Of a DNA stretch of 64,000 nt, positions 1 through 10,254 are shown one piece after another. Both the position numbers and the translations under genes were made by a program. This DNA comes from an uncultured Oscillospiraceae bacterium (GTDB lineage Bacteria > Bacillota > Clostridia > Oscillospirales > Ruminococcaceae): positions 62,001 through 126,000 of the forward strand of contig URKR01000002.1 of assembly GCA_900548355.1 (NCBI GenBank), read 5' to 3'. The notes beneath the pieces were generated by a model. The model saw only the letters and a list, made by a program, of their open reading frames with translations. It had not been told where the DNA came from and searched no databases. Numbering within the stretch: position 1 is the first letter of the stretch; every line of letters starts with the position of its first letter.

Positions 1-356
1 CTCTGCTCCGTGGTATCGACCGTGACCAGATCGAGCGTGGCCAGGTTATCGCTGTTCCCGGCTCGGTTCATCCCCACACCACCTTCGATGGCCATGTCTA
101 TGTCCTGAAGAAGGAAGAGGGCGGCCGTCACACCCCGTTCTTCAACAACTATCGTCCTCAGTTCTACTTCCGCACCACCGACGTTACCGGCATCATCACC
201 CTGCCCGAGGGCACCGAGATGTGCATGCCCGGCGACAACGTCGATATGCATGTTGAGCTGATCACTCCGGTTGCCATGGAAGAAGGCATGCGCTTCGCTA
301 TCCGTGAAGGCGGCCACACCGTTGGTTCCGGCGTTGTCTCCAAGATCGAGAAGTAA
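1..356 (+). CDS. tuf: Elongation factor Tu, C-terminal part (cut by window edge)
   Basis: The visible 117 residues are domain 2 to domain 3 of EF-Tu, the GTPase that carries aminoacyl-tRNA to the ribosome. Diagnostic stretches are [15 protein letters not shown], the [10 protein letters not shown] segment and the C-terminal [14 protein letters not shown]. The gene begins left of the window, so the GTP-binding domain is not seen. Codon use is strongly biased to GTT, CGT and AAG codons, as expected for a very highly expressed gene. A strong terminator follows 28 bases after the stop, so tuf ends its operon. Confidence 0.98.
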   Translation, partial: LLRGIDRDQIERGQVIAVPGSVHPHTTFDGHVYVLKKEEGGRHTPFFNNYRPQFYFRTTDVTGIITLPEGTEMCMPGDNVDMHVELITPVAMEEGMRFAIREGGHTVGSGVVSKIEK

Positions 357-384
357 TTTCTCGTCTGAAAAGGACAAATGATCA

Positions 385-414
385 GGGCTCCTGCCTCCGG
401 GCAGGGGCCCTTTT
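385..414 (+). terminator. Rho-independent terminator of tuf
   Basis: An 11-bp stem (385-395 with 400-410, one G-T wobble), a TCCG tetraloop and a T run at 411-414. It overlaps the upstream end of the next open frame, which supports the later GTG start at 446 for that gene. Confidence 0.9.
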
Positions 415-445
415 GCATATTACCAAGAAGAACGGAGGCCGCCCG

Positions 446-961
446 GTGAAACGCTGTAAATCAATCCGACTCTATAATGTATTGTTTCCCATATGGTTTC
501 TCATGTACCTGTATCCCTCCTGGCTGCCGCTTGCCGTGCTGGGCTTCAACTTTGCCTTCGACAGCCTGGTGCTGGTGTTGGCGGCCCGCTGGCAGAAACT
601 CACCGGTATTCGGCGGTTGTGGCAGCGAACGATCCTGAAGGTATGGCTGCTTGGCTTTGCGGCGGATCTCCTGGGCGCTCTGCTGAACCTGGCCGTTTAT
701 TTTGGGACGATAGCCCTGGCCGATCTGGGCGGCGTTTGGGCCGAAATACTGAACGGTTTCTGGCATCCGCTGAACTTTCCCGGCGCGACTGTGTTTGCCA
801 TACCAGGCGCAGCATTGGCCGGCTGGCTGATCTACCGGTTCAATCGGCGTTTTGCCTTCCGCCATGCCGGCCTGCCGGCACAGACGGTGAACCGGCTGTG
901 TCTGGCGCTGGCGATTGCCACTGCGCCTTACACCATGCTGATTCCGCTGTACAGCTGGTGA
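446..961 (+). CDS. Hypothetical integral membrane protein
   Basis: The product has 171 residues if started at GTG 446, chosen because GGAGG lies at 434-438 with proper spacing; an upstream in-frame ATG at 413 sits inside the tuf terminator. It is very hydrophobic with about four membrane segments (near residues 11-30, 33-50, 75-100 and 112-135) and a final one near 150-168, separated by short basic loops. No catalytic motif or known family was recognised. It stands alone between tuf and guaA, and a separate guaA promoter follows. Function unknown. Confidence 0.7.
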   Translation: MKRCKSIRLYNVLFPIWFLMYLYPSWLPLAVLGFNFAFDSLVLVLAARWQKLTGIRRLWQRTILKVWLLGFAADLLGALLNLAVYFGTIALADLGGVWAEILNGFWHPLNFPGATVFAIPGAALAGWLIYRFNRRFAFRHAGLPAQTVNRLCLALAIATAPYTMLIPLYSW

Positions 962-1041
962 CAGGACGGTATGGCGTCTGAATGCAGCCGGAGGCGTTGC
1001 CTTTTCTGCCGGCTTTCCGATACAAACAGCCTTTGTCTGTG

Positions 1042-1070
1042 TTGCTATTGCGCACAGAAAATGGTATAAT
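1042..1070 (+). promoter_or_regulatory. Promoter of guaA
   Basis: TTGCTA at 1042-1047, a 17-bp spacer and TATAAT at 1065-1070 with a TG extension. The leader to the guaA start is about 60 bases and shows no purine riboswitch. Confidence 0.8.
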
Positions 1071-1138
1071 AAGTCATTCATAACCACGCAAGATCTGGTA
1101 TCGTGAAATGCAAGGTGTATTTGTGAAAGGAGAGCTCC

Positions 1139-2683
1139 ATGCAACAGGAAACCGTTATCGTCCTTGATTTCGGCGGCCAGTATAACCAGCTGATCGCCCG
1201 CCGTGTCCGGGAATGCAACGTGTACTGCGAAATCTATTCGTACCGCACCGATCTGGCCAAAATCAAGGCCAAAAATCCCAAGGGTATCATCTTCACCGGC
1301 GGCCCCAACAGCGCCTACCTGCCCGATTCGCCCGCCATCGACCCCGAAATCTACACCTGGGGCGTGCCGATCCTTGGCATTTGCTATGGCAGCCAGCTGA
1401 TGATGCACATGCTTGGCGGCCATGTCTGCCAGGCGCCCGAGCGCGAATACGGCAAAACCCTTGTACACTTGGATACGGTCAGCCCGCTGTTCGCAGGCCT
1501 GCCGGATCAGAATGTCTGCTGGATGAGCCACAACGATTATATCGAACAGGCGGCCCCCGGTTTCCAGGTCGTTGCCCATACCCCCAACTGTCCGGTCGCG
1601 GCTGCCCAAGACCCTGCCCGCGGGCTCTATTGCGTCCAGTTCCACCCCGAGGTGCTTCACACGGAGAACGGCACCCAGATCCTGCATAACTTCGTCTACA
1701 AGGTCTGCGGCTGTACCGGTACATGGAAGATGGATTCCTTCGTCGAACAGGCAGTGCAGAACCTGCGCGCCAAGATTGGCGATGGCAAGGTACTCTGCGC
1801 GCTGTCCGGCGGCGTGGATTCCAGCGTCTGCGCAGCCATGCTGGCCAAGGCTGTCGGCAAACAGCTGACCTGCGTCTTTGTGGATCACGGCCTGCTGCGC
1901 AAAAATGAGAGGGAAGAGGTCTGCAGCGTCTTTGGCGAAGGCGGCGCCTTTGACATCAACTTTGTCTGCGTGGATGCCCGCCAGCGTTTTTATGACAAAC
2001 TTGCCGGCCAGACCGAGCCCGAGCGCAAGCGCAAGATCATCGGCGAGGAGTTCATTCGCGTCTTTGAGGAGGAGGCCAAGAAGATCGGCGCGGTCGATTT
2101 CCTGGCCCAGGGCACGATCTATCCCGACGTTGTCGAAAGTGGCCTTGGCGGCGAATCCGCTACGATCAAGAGTCACCACAATGTCGGCGGCCTGCCCGAT
2201 TATGTCGATTTCAAAGAGATTGTGGAGCCGCTGCGGGATCTGTTCAAAGATGAAGTCCGCCAGGCCGGTCGGGAACTTGGTCTGCCGGAGTACCTTGTCG
2301 CCCGTCAGCCTTTCCCGGGGCCAGGGCTTGCCATCCGTATTATTGGCGCAGTTACGCCTGAAAAGGTTGCGATAGTACAAGATGCGGACGCTATCTGGCG
2401 TGAGGAAGTCGATAAGCTGCCCGCAGCCCGGCGCCCGAGCCAGTATTTTGCGGCGCTGACCAATATGCAGAGCGTTGGGGTTATGGGTGATGAGCGCACC
2501 TATGATTATGCTGTCGCGCTGCGCGCGGTTACCACCACCGATTTCATGACCGCAGAAGTTACCCTGCTGCCCACCGAGACGATCACGACAGCTGCGAACC
2601 GTATAGTCAACGAAGTTTCCCACATCAACCGCGTCCTCTTCGACTACACCACCAAGCCGCCGGCAACGATTGAGTTCGAATAA
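1139..2683 (+). CDS. guaA: GMP synthase (glutamine-hydrolysing)
   Basis: A 514-residue enzyme that aminates XMP to GMP with glutamine and ATP, the last step of guanine nucleotide synthesis. The class I amidotransferase domain (about 1-190) shows the nucleophile elbow GICYGSQ and the FHPEV catalytic His-Glu. The ATP-pyrophosphatase domain has the P-loop SGGVDSSV near residue 225, and the C-terminal dimerisation domain ends [11 protein letters not shown]. Length is normal for the family. AAGGAG lies just upstream of the ATG. It is monocistronic behind its own promoter. The 3' end of guaA is a known integration site for mobile elements, and the sequence after it here is AT-richer than the surroundings. 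Confidence 0.98.
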   Translation: MQQETVIVLDFGGQYNQLIARRVRECNVYCEIYSYRTDLAKIKAKNPKGIIFTGGPNSAYLPDSPAIDPEIYTWGVPILGICYGSQLMMHMLGGHVCQAPEREYGKTLVHLDTVSPLFAGLPDQNVCWMSHNDYIEQAAPGFQVVAHTPNCPVAAAQDPARGLYCVQFHPEVLHTENGTQILHNFVYKVCGCTGTWKMDSFVEQAVQNLRAKIGDGKVLCALSGGVDSSVCAAMLAKAVGKQLTCVFVDHGLLRKNEREEVCSVFGEGGAFDINFVCVDARQRFYDKLAGQTEPERKRKIIGEEFIRVFEEEAKKIGAVDFLAQGTIYPDVVESGLGGESATIKSHHNVGGLPDYVDFKEIVEPLRDLFKDEVRQAGRELGLPEYLVARQPFPGPGLAIRIIGAVTPEKVAIVQDADAIWREEVDKLPAARRPSQYFAALTNMQSVGVMGDERTYDYAVALRAVTTTDFMTAEVTLLPTETITTAANRIVNEVSHINRVLFDYTTKPPATIEFE

Positions 2684-3126
2684 GGTAAAAGTGGATAGGA
2701 GAGGCCGCAAACCCGCATAACCACTGGGTTTTCGGATTTCAGATTTCCCTTTTGATAGCGGATTGATAGCACCTGCCCAATATTTATTTGCTTTTGCGTG
2801 ATTGGGTGGCTTGCACGCGTTTAAGAAAAAGATCTGACGGATTTCGATGATCAGTTAGATCTTTTTTGTTTTGCCCTGTATGTATCTGCGTTTTCAGTTT
2901 TGTGCAGCAAACGGCCTCTCCTGTGGGGGTCAGCTGACTGGCGTGGAAGCTGCCATTTTTTTGTCATGTGTAGACAATGGTGGCGGCTTCTGATAAAATG
3001 GTCATATAGCAGATAGTAACGTGCTTTATGAGGTGTGGCCGATGAAAGCGGTAGAAAATAAGGCGTGCGATTCCACAGGTTTCCTGTGTTTATAATAGAT
3101 ACAAGACTATAAAGGGGTTGATCATT
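2684..3126 (+). other. AT-richer non-coding stretch after guaA
   Basis: About 440 bases without a convincing gene. Base composition is clearly lower in GC than in the flanking core genes. It contains a weak hairpin (2709-2714 with 2726-2731) and a strong terminator at 2826-2867. A 100-codon open frame on the minus strand (2851-3153) has no Shine-Dalgarno sequence and looks accidental. The stretch may be the remnant end of an element integrated at the guaA 3' end; no integrase or direct repeat was found. Confidence 0.5.
2826..2867 (+). terminator. Rho-independent terminator downstream of guaA
   Basis: A perfect 10-bp inverted repeat (aaaaagatct at 2826-2835 with its complement at 2857-2866) followed by a T tract. 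It can act on both strands. Confidence 0.75.
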
Positions 3127-3177
3127 ATGACGAACAAAGAACTTCGAAGTCATACAAAATCAGGAGGGAAACTTTAA
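3127..3177 (+). CDS. Putative 16-residue leader peptide before the acetyltransferase
   Basis: A short frame, MTNKELRSHTKSGGKL, starts at ATG 3127 just after AAAGGGG at 3111-3117 and stops at 3177, 29 bases before the acetyltransferase start. Its last codons contain AGGAGGG (3162-3168), which can pair with CCCTCCT (3183-3189). It could equally be the truncated 5' end of a lost gene. No protein evidence. Confidence 0.4.
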   Translation: MTNKELRSHTKSGGKL

Positions 3178-3200
3178 GCTGACCCTCCTAATTATGGAGG
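3162..3200 (+). promoter_or_regulatory. Candidate translational attenuator (two mutually exclusive hairpins)
   Basis: CCCTCCT at 3183-3189 can pair either with AGGAGGG at 3162-3168 inside the leader ORF (7 bp) or with the acetyltransferase Shine-Dalgarno GGAGG at 3196-3200 (5 bp, 7-base loop). A ribosome on the leader would change which hairpin forms. Regulation is inferred. Confidence 0.45.
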
Positions 3201-3206
3201 AACGTC

Positions 3207-3656
3207 ATGAATACCATCACCTTAAAGAGAATAGATGAGTCGAATTTCATTGATTGCTTCAACTTAAAACTTGCAATGGGACAAGAAAAATATGTTTCAA
3301 ATCCTGTTCGCAGTCTTGCACAGGCGTATGTCTATTACAACCAATGCGTGCCGTTTGGCATATATGCAGAAGATACAATGGTTGGATATGTAATGGTTAT
3401 CTATGATTATGATGAAGAAGTATACAACATTTGGCACATGATGATAGATCGTGCTTTCCAGAAAAGGGGGTATGGTACAAGTGCATTGCAGGAAGTCCTC
3501 AAATACATTGCGTCAAAGCCTTTTGGAAGTTCCAAAACGATTCTGATTACCTGTAATCCACAAAATGAAGTGGCGTATAGATTGTATCGCAAACTTGGGT
3601 TCACTGAAACCGGAAGGAGCGATGACGACGAAATTGAATTGGGGATGACTTTATAA
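3207..3656 (+). CDS. GNAT-family N-acetyltransferase
   Basis: A 149-residue protein of the GNAT fold, which transfers an acetyl group from acetyl-CoA to an amine. The acetyl-CoA loop is seen as QKRGYGTSAL near residue 90, followed by the NEVAYRLYRKLGF segment typical of motif B. It resembles spermine/spermidine acetyltransferases of the BltD/SpeG type, but the substrate cannot be fixed from sequence. GGAGG precedes the ATG by six bases. The gene is AT-rich compared with its neighbours and sits in the stretch after guaA, which suggests recent transfer. Confidence 0.85.
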   Translation: MNTITLKRIDESNFIDCFNLKLAMGQEKYVSNPVRSLAQAYVYYNQCVPFGIYAEDTMVGYVMVIYDYDEEVYNIWHMMIDRAFQKRGYGTSALQEVLKYIASKPFGSSKTILITCNPQNEVAYRLYRKLGFTETGRSDDDEIELGMTL

Positions 3657-3787
3657 AGCACTGTTCGAAAACGGGATTGTCACTCCGCATGGATTTTATC
3701 TGCATCTCGCCAAACGAACAATGAAATAGAGAGATTCCTGCCCTACAGAACGCTCTCTTCCCAGCGTGCAGTTTTTTCACTGTCCAC

Positions 3788-3816
3788 TTGGAAGGGAGCG
3801 TATCATTTGCTATAAT
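3788..3816 (+). promoter_or_regulatory. Promoter of the aldo/keto reductase-like gene
   Basis: TTGGAA at 3788-3793, a 17-bp spacer and TGC-extended TATAAT at 3811-3816. The leader to the start at 3954 is about 130 bases. Confidence 0.7.
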
Positions 3817-3868
3817 ATGAGCATAGCAACATTCGGCCGGCAAAACAACAGAGACAAAAACGCTTGAC

Positions 3869-3911
3869 GCACAAGATTTGTGTAACGCTTGAAACGATGC
3901 AAACCTGCATC
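3869..3911 (+). promoter_or_regulatory. Two short inverted repeats in the leader (possible operators)
   Basis: CACAA/TTGTG at 3870-3874 and 3878-3882, flanked by two copies of ACGCTTGA, and GATGCA/TGCATC at 3896-3901 and 3906-3911. Their position between promoter and gene suits a regulator site or an RNA hairpin. The function is inferred. Confidence 0.3.
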
Positions 3912-3953
3912 AGATGGCAGCGCGTTGCCCATACATAAAGGAGGAACCCCCGT

Positions 3954-5096
3954 ATGAAATACAGAATGCTTGGAAAAACGGGATTGTCAGTGAGCGAAAT
4001 CGGCCTGGGCGCCGAATGGCTGGAACGCCATACCGCGCAGGAAGTAAAGGCTATTATTGACCATTGCGAAGCAACTGGCATAAACATTTTGGATTGCTGG
4101 ATGTCAGAACCAAATGTGCGCTCGAATATCGGCGCAGCTATTTCCGGAAAACGGGAACGCTGGGTGATTCAGGGACATATTGGCTCCACCTGGCAGAATG
4201 GACAGTATGTGCGGACCCGCCAGATGGATAAGGTCCGAGAAGCTTTTCAGGATCTGCTGGCCCGGTTGCGCACAGAGTATATCGATTTGGGGATGATCCA
4301 CTTCGTCGATGAAATTCAGGAATTTCATCGGATTATGGAGGGTGAATTTCTGGAATATGTCCGCCAATTGAAAAAGGATGGCGTGATCCGTCATATCGGC
4401 ATGAGCACACACAATCCTCAGGTGGCGAAGCTGGCCGCGCAAAGCGGTATGATCGAGATGATCCTGTTTAGCATCAATCCTGCGTTTGATCTGCTTCCCG
4501 CCAGCGAAAATATGGAGGATTACTTTCAAGACCAGTATGATGAATCTCTTCAGGGGATAAACCCGGAACGGGAGGAACTGTACAAAATCTGTGAGCAGAA
4601 CCAGGTGGGAATCACGGTTATGAAAGGCTATGCCGGCGGCCGCTTGTTCTCCGCGCAGACATCGCCCTTCCATGTGGCCCTGACGCCGGTTCAGTGCATC
4701 CATTATGCGCTGACACGCCCTGCGGTAGCCAGTATTATGGTGGGATATGACAGCATCGACCATGTTGATGCGGCGGTAGCCTATGAAACGGCGACAGATG
4801 AAGAAAAGGACTATGCCAGTGTCCTTGCAAAAGCGCCGCGTCATGCCTATTATGGCCAATGTACATACTGCGGTCACTGTGCCCCTTGCCCGGTGGGGAT
4901 TGACATTGCGATGGTCAATAAGCTGTATGATCTGGCTGTTATGCAGGATGAGATTCCGGGCACATTGCGGGCGCACTATAACCAGCTTTCCGCCAATGCG
5001 AAAGACTGTATCGGATGCAAAGGATGTGAAACCCGCTGCCCCTTTGGCGTTGCCGTGGCCAGCCGCATGGAAAAAGCGGCCAAACTGTTTGGATAA
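3954..5096 (+). CDS. Aldo/keto reductase-like protein with C-terminal 2x[4Fe-4S] ferredoxin domain
   Basis: A 380-residue protein with an aldo/keto reductase barrel (about 1-285) fused to a ferredoxin-like tail. The tail has Cys303, Cys306, Cys309 and Cys313 and then Cys352, Cys355, Cys358 and Cys362, which should bind two [4Fe-4S] clusters. The barrel starts MKYRMLGKTGLSVSEIGLG as in true reductases, but the segment that normally carries the catalytic Tyr is shortened (DCWMSEPNVR) and the usual Lys is not seen (VIQGHIG), while a His in GMIHFVDE remains. It probably does iron-sulphur redox chemistry rather than classical NADPH carbonyl reduction. AAGGAGG precedes the start. Base composition is intermediate, and it is monocistronic. 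Confidence 0.85.
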   Translation: MKYRMLGKTGLSVSEIGLGAEWLERHTAQEVKAIIDHCEATGINILDCWMSEPNVRSNIGAAISGKRERWVIQGHIGSTWQNGQYVRTRQMDKVREAFQDLLARLRTEYIDLGMIHFVDEIQEFHRIMEGEFLEYVRQLKKDGVIRHIGMSTHNPQVAKLAAQSGMIEMILFSINPAFDLLPASENMEDYFQDQYDESLQGINPEREELYKICEQNQVGITVMKGYAGGRLFSAQTSPFHVALTPVQCIHYALTRPAVASIMVGYDSIDHVDAAVAYETATDEEKDYASVLAKAPRHAYYGQCTYCGHCAPCPVGIDIAMVNKLYDLAVMQDEIPGTLRAHYNQLSANAKDCIGCKGCETRCPFGVAVASRMEKAAKLFG

Positions 5097-5313
5097 GGAC
5101 GTTCGATGGCGGCAGGCCGAACCCCGGAAGCGCTTGATGGCGGCCTGAAGGGAGGGCGGCTGCTTCCCAGGCAGGCTCGGCCAGGCGGGATAATGCCGCC
5201 CGGCCGGGCGGCGAAGTATGCCGGAATGACCCGGCGCCTACCGGGCAAACTATCCAAATATTATGACGGGAAATCGGCATCCTGCTATTTTTTTGGCGAT
5301 GACAGAAAAAAGA

Positions 5314-5342
5314 TTGACTTCCCGCAGAGGATATGGTATGCT
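5314..5342 (+). promoter_or_regulatory. Promoter of glcT
   Basis: TTGACT at 5314-5319, a 17-bp spacer and TGG-extended TATGCT at 5337-5342. Transcription would start near 5349 and include a 6-bp hairpin (5361-5378) and then the antiterminator site. Confidence 0.75.
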
Positions 5343-5385
5343 GACTTTGCGAGATAAAAGGCCTGCATGGTGGCAGGCTTAAGTT

Positions 5386-5414
5386 GGATTGTTACCGGTG
5401 AAGCGGGCTAGACC
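5386..5414 (+). promoter_or_regulatory. RAT site (BglG/SacY-family antiterminator RNA target) upstream of glcT
   Basis: The 29 bases start GGATTGTTAC and end GGCTAGACC, matching the conserved ends and internal loops of RAT elements bound by LicT/SacY/GlcT, with a CCG/CGG apical stem. Its 3' end overlaps the 5' arm of the terminator that follows, so protein binding would prevent termination. Confidence 0.8.
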
Positions 5415-5468
5415 AACTCCGAAAATGCCTTGTGGGAAGGGTGTTTGATGGGGCTGGTTTCTTTTTTT
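5411..5468 (+). terminator. Terminator overlapping the glcT RAT
   Basis: GACCAACTCC (5411-5420) pairs imperfectly with GGGGCTGGTT (5450-5459), followed by CTTTTTTT (5461-5468). It shares GACC with the RAT, the usual antitermination arrangement. Confidence 0.7.
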
Positions 5469-5499
5469 GTATCAAAGGAGAGAGAAATGGGGCGGCGGG

Positions 5500-8756
<3,257 letters not shown>

Positions 8757-8820
8757 CCCGGTCATCTCCACCCATCGAAGCCATAGCCCGCGCGGACCGG
8801 TTTTGAGGGAAAAACGCTGC

Positions 8821-8867
8821 GAAGCCCTTTCTTGTGCAAACTGCACAGGAGAGGGCTTCACTTTTTG
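8821..8867 (+). terminator. Terminator of ptsG
   Basis: A 17-bp stem (8821-8837 with 8843-8859, two wobbles) with a five-base loop, then CTTTTT. Confidence 0.9.
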
Positions 8868-8901
8868 GACTCTCTGCGTCGAAAAAAGAGCGCTGCTTTC
8901 C

Positions 8902-8930
8902 TTGACAAGGGTGCCATCTTTTGCTAATAT
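8902..8930 (+). promoter_or_regulatory. Promoter of the XRE-membrane protein operon
   Basis: Consensus TTGACA at 8902-8907, a 17-bp spacer and TGC-extended TAATAT at 8925-8930. Confidence 0.85.
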
Positions 8931-8945
8931 GAAGTTAACTTCATA
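8928..8945. promoter_or_regulatory. Perfect 18-bp palindromic operator
   Basis: TATGAAGTTAACTTCATA is fully self-complementary and lies across the end of the -10 box and the expected transcription start. A related half (GAAGCTTCAT) follows at 8951-8960. It is the natural autoregulatory site for the small XRE protein encoded next; binding is inferred. Confidence 0.6.
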
Positions 8946-8966
8946 AGAAGGAAGCTTCATATCCCG

Positions 8967-9197
8967 ATGAAAACCAAGGTAAAAGCGCTGCGCACCGCAG
9001 CCAGGATGACCCAACAGCAGCTTGCCGAACAGGTACACGTTTCGGCCCGCACGATCATCTCAATTGAAAAGGAACAGTACAGCCCTTCGCTGATGCTGGC
9101 CTACCGCCTGGCGCGGGTGTTCGGCACCACGGTGGAGGATTTGTGCTGCCTGCAGGAAAATCTGGCCGAGGAGGACAAACGCTATGAAACGCTTTGA
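8967..9197 (+). CDS. Small XRE-family transcriptional regulator
   Basis: A 76-residue protein consisting of one Cro/CI-type helix-turn-helix (residues 4-60, with MTQQQLAEQVHVSARTIISIE as helices 2 and 3). Stand-alone regulators of this size usually repress or activate a linked membrane-protein gene. It overlaps the next gene by 14 bases, so the two are translationally coupled. A perfect palindrome at the promoter suggests autoregulation. The Shine-Dalgarno is weak and lies unusually far upstream, close to the operator half-site. Confidence 0.88.
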   Translation: MKTKVKALRTAARMTQQQLAEQVHVSARTIISIEKEQYSPSLMLAYRLARVFGTTVEDLCCLQENLAEEDKRYETL

Positions 9198-9660
9198 TGC
9201 ATTCGATCAGCCCAGACGATATACCGATACAATCCGCTGGCGCATCCGTCTGCTCTGGGTCCTGCTGGCCGGGATGCTCGTCTATATGGTTGTGGTGGCT
9301 GAGCTCGGCGGCGGGGATTCCCGCAAAATGACCAGGCTGGCCGCCGTCACCTATCGTCTGCTCTTTTTCGGCGGGCTTGTCTATGTCGGCGCGCGCATCC
9401 ATCACAACAAAAAGCTGTTGCGGGACCGCGCCCTGCTGGCCGAACAACAGCTGCGCGAACTGGACGAGCGCAACCGGTATCTGCACGACAAAAGCGGCGG
9501 CATCGTCGTCGATCTGCTGCTCTTTGTTCTGCTTGTCACAACCACAACGGCCGCTCTCTTTAACACGGCGGCGTTCTACACCGCCTTCGCGATCCTGCTC
9601 TGCACCCTTGCGCTCAAATTCGGCAGCTACTGGGTGTACAGCCGGCGCGGCGGGGATTGA
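9184..9660 (+). CDS. Membrane protein coupled to the XRE regulator
   Basis: A 158-residue protein with four predicted membrane helices (about 22-42, 53-71, 106-125 and 129-148) and a charged, helical cytoplasmic hairpin between helices 2 and 3 (about 73-104, KKLLRDRALLAEQQLREL). No enzyme motif was seen. XRE-membrane pairs of this layout are common in Firmicutes and are thought to sense membrane or nutrient conditions, but the function is unknown. It overlaps the XRE gene by 14 bases. Confidence 0.75.
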   Translation: MKRFDAFDQPRRYTDTIRWRIRLLWVLLAGMLVYMVVVAELGGGDSRKMTRLAAVTYRLLFFGGLVYVGARIHHNKKLLRDRALLAEQQLRELDERNRYLHDKSGGIVVDLLLFVLLVTTTTAALFNTAAFYTAFAILLCTLALKFGSYWVYSRRGGD

Positions 9661-9678
9661 AAAAGGAGATTATTTTTG

Positions 9679-10134
9679 ATGAACACTTTATGCGGTCTGA
9701 ATTGCTGTACATCCTGCCCGTGGCTGGCCGATTGCGGCGGCTGCGAGGCTTGCGGCGGTCACCCGTTCGGCGGGGAATGCGCCGCGGCGCTCGTCGCCCA
9801 AACAGGCGGCCCGGAGGCCCTCGCGCGCGAGAAACAGGCGATCATCGCGGAGCTTCACGCGCTGGGCATCCCCGGCCTGCGGCTGACCGACCTCAACCTG
9901 CTCAACGGCGGGTATGTCAACCTGACCTACCCATTGCCCGGCGGCGGCACGGCCCGCTTTTTGCGGGATAACAACGTCTACTGGGGCAACCAGATCGAAG
10001 TCCCTGGCAGTGAGCGCTGCTACGGCGTCGTCGCCAACGCGCAGTTTCTGCTCGTCTGCACCTACGGCTGCAACGGCGCAGACCCGGAACTGGTCTGCTA
10101 CCGTAAACGGGAGGCGGCGGACGCGCAAGCCTGA
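9679..10134 (+). CDS. Cys-rich N-terminal protein, DUF3795-like
   Basis: A 151-residue protein whose first 35 residues hold eight cysteines (CGLNCCTSCP, then CGGCEACGG and a later Cys), a likely zinc- or iron-sulphur-binding head similar to DUF3795. The remaining soluble part (about 40-150) contains a segment LLNGGYVNLTYPLPGGGTA and further Cys residues (CYGVV, CTYGCNG). It starts 18 bases after the membrane protein with AAGGAG, so it is probably the third gene of the XRE operon. Function unknown. Confidence 0.7.
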   Translation: MNTLCGLNCCTSCPWLADCGGCEACGGHPFGGECAAALVAQTGGPEALAREKQAIIAELHALGIPGLRLTDLNLLNGGYVNLTYPLPGGGTARFLRDNNVYWGNQIEVPGSERCYGVVANAQFLLVCTYGCNGADPELVCYRKREAADAQA

Positions 10135-10140
10135 CCTGCC

Positions 10141-10169
10141 TTGCAATCCGCCGCGCCGCGTGCTACCAT
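10141..10169 (+). promoter_or_regulatory. Possible promoter of the M24 peptidase
   Basis: TTGCAA at 10141-10146, a 17-bp spacer and TACCAT at 10164-10169. The -10 is weak. Confidence 0.4.
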
Positions 10170-10186
10170 AATACAAATGCGACTGC

Positions 10187-10237
10187 GCCGGCGAGGGTAC
10201 TTGCCAACAGGTATCGGCGGCCTTGCCGGCGTCTTTT
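10187..10237 (+). terminator. Terminator or attenuator before the M24 peptidase
   Basis: GCCGGCGAGG (10187-10196) pairs with CCTTGCCGGC (10221-10230), followed by GTCTTTT. It either ends the XRE operon or, if the promoter at 10141 is real, sits in the peptidase leader as an attenuator. Confidence 0.6.
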
Positions 10238-10254
10238 GACAGGGAGGATTTTGT

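Noticed and set aside
413..445. ATG 413 as start of the small membrane protein
   Set aside because: It lies inside the tuf terminator, while GTG 446 has GGAGG at the right distance.
1071..1138. Possible purine riboswitch before guaA, and likewise before xpt (27845-27885)
   Set aside because: Both leaders are too short and show none of the conserved junction bases or P1-P3 helices.
461..2710. 749-codon minus-strand open frame antisense to guaA, and similar long frames at 14488-16665, 17523-19811, 50653-52797, 53896-56022 and 60847-62394
   Set aside because: They lie exactly antisense to well-recognised genes, lack ribosome sites and have Arg/Ala/Gly/His-rich low-information sequence; they arise from high GC at third codon positions.
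2851..3153. 100-codon minus-strand ORF after guaA
   Set aside because: No ribosome site, composition follows local AT-rich sequence, and it overlaps a terminator arm and the leader ORF on the other strand.
5097..5313. ORFs at 5106-5357 and 4939-5280 around the end of the reductase gene
   Set aside because: They read through promoter and terminator-like sequence with no ribosome site or recognisable protein.
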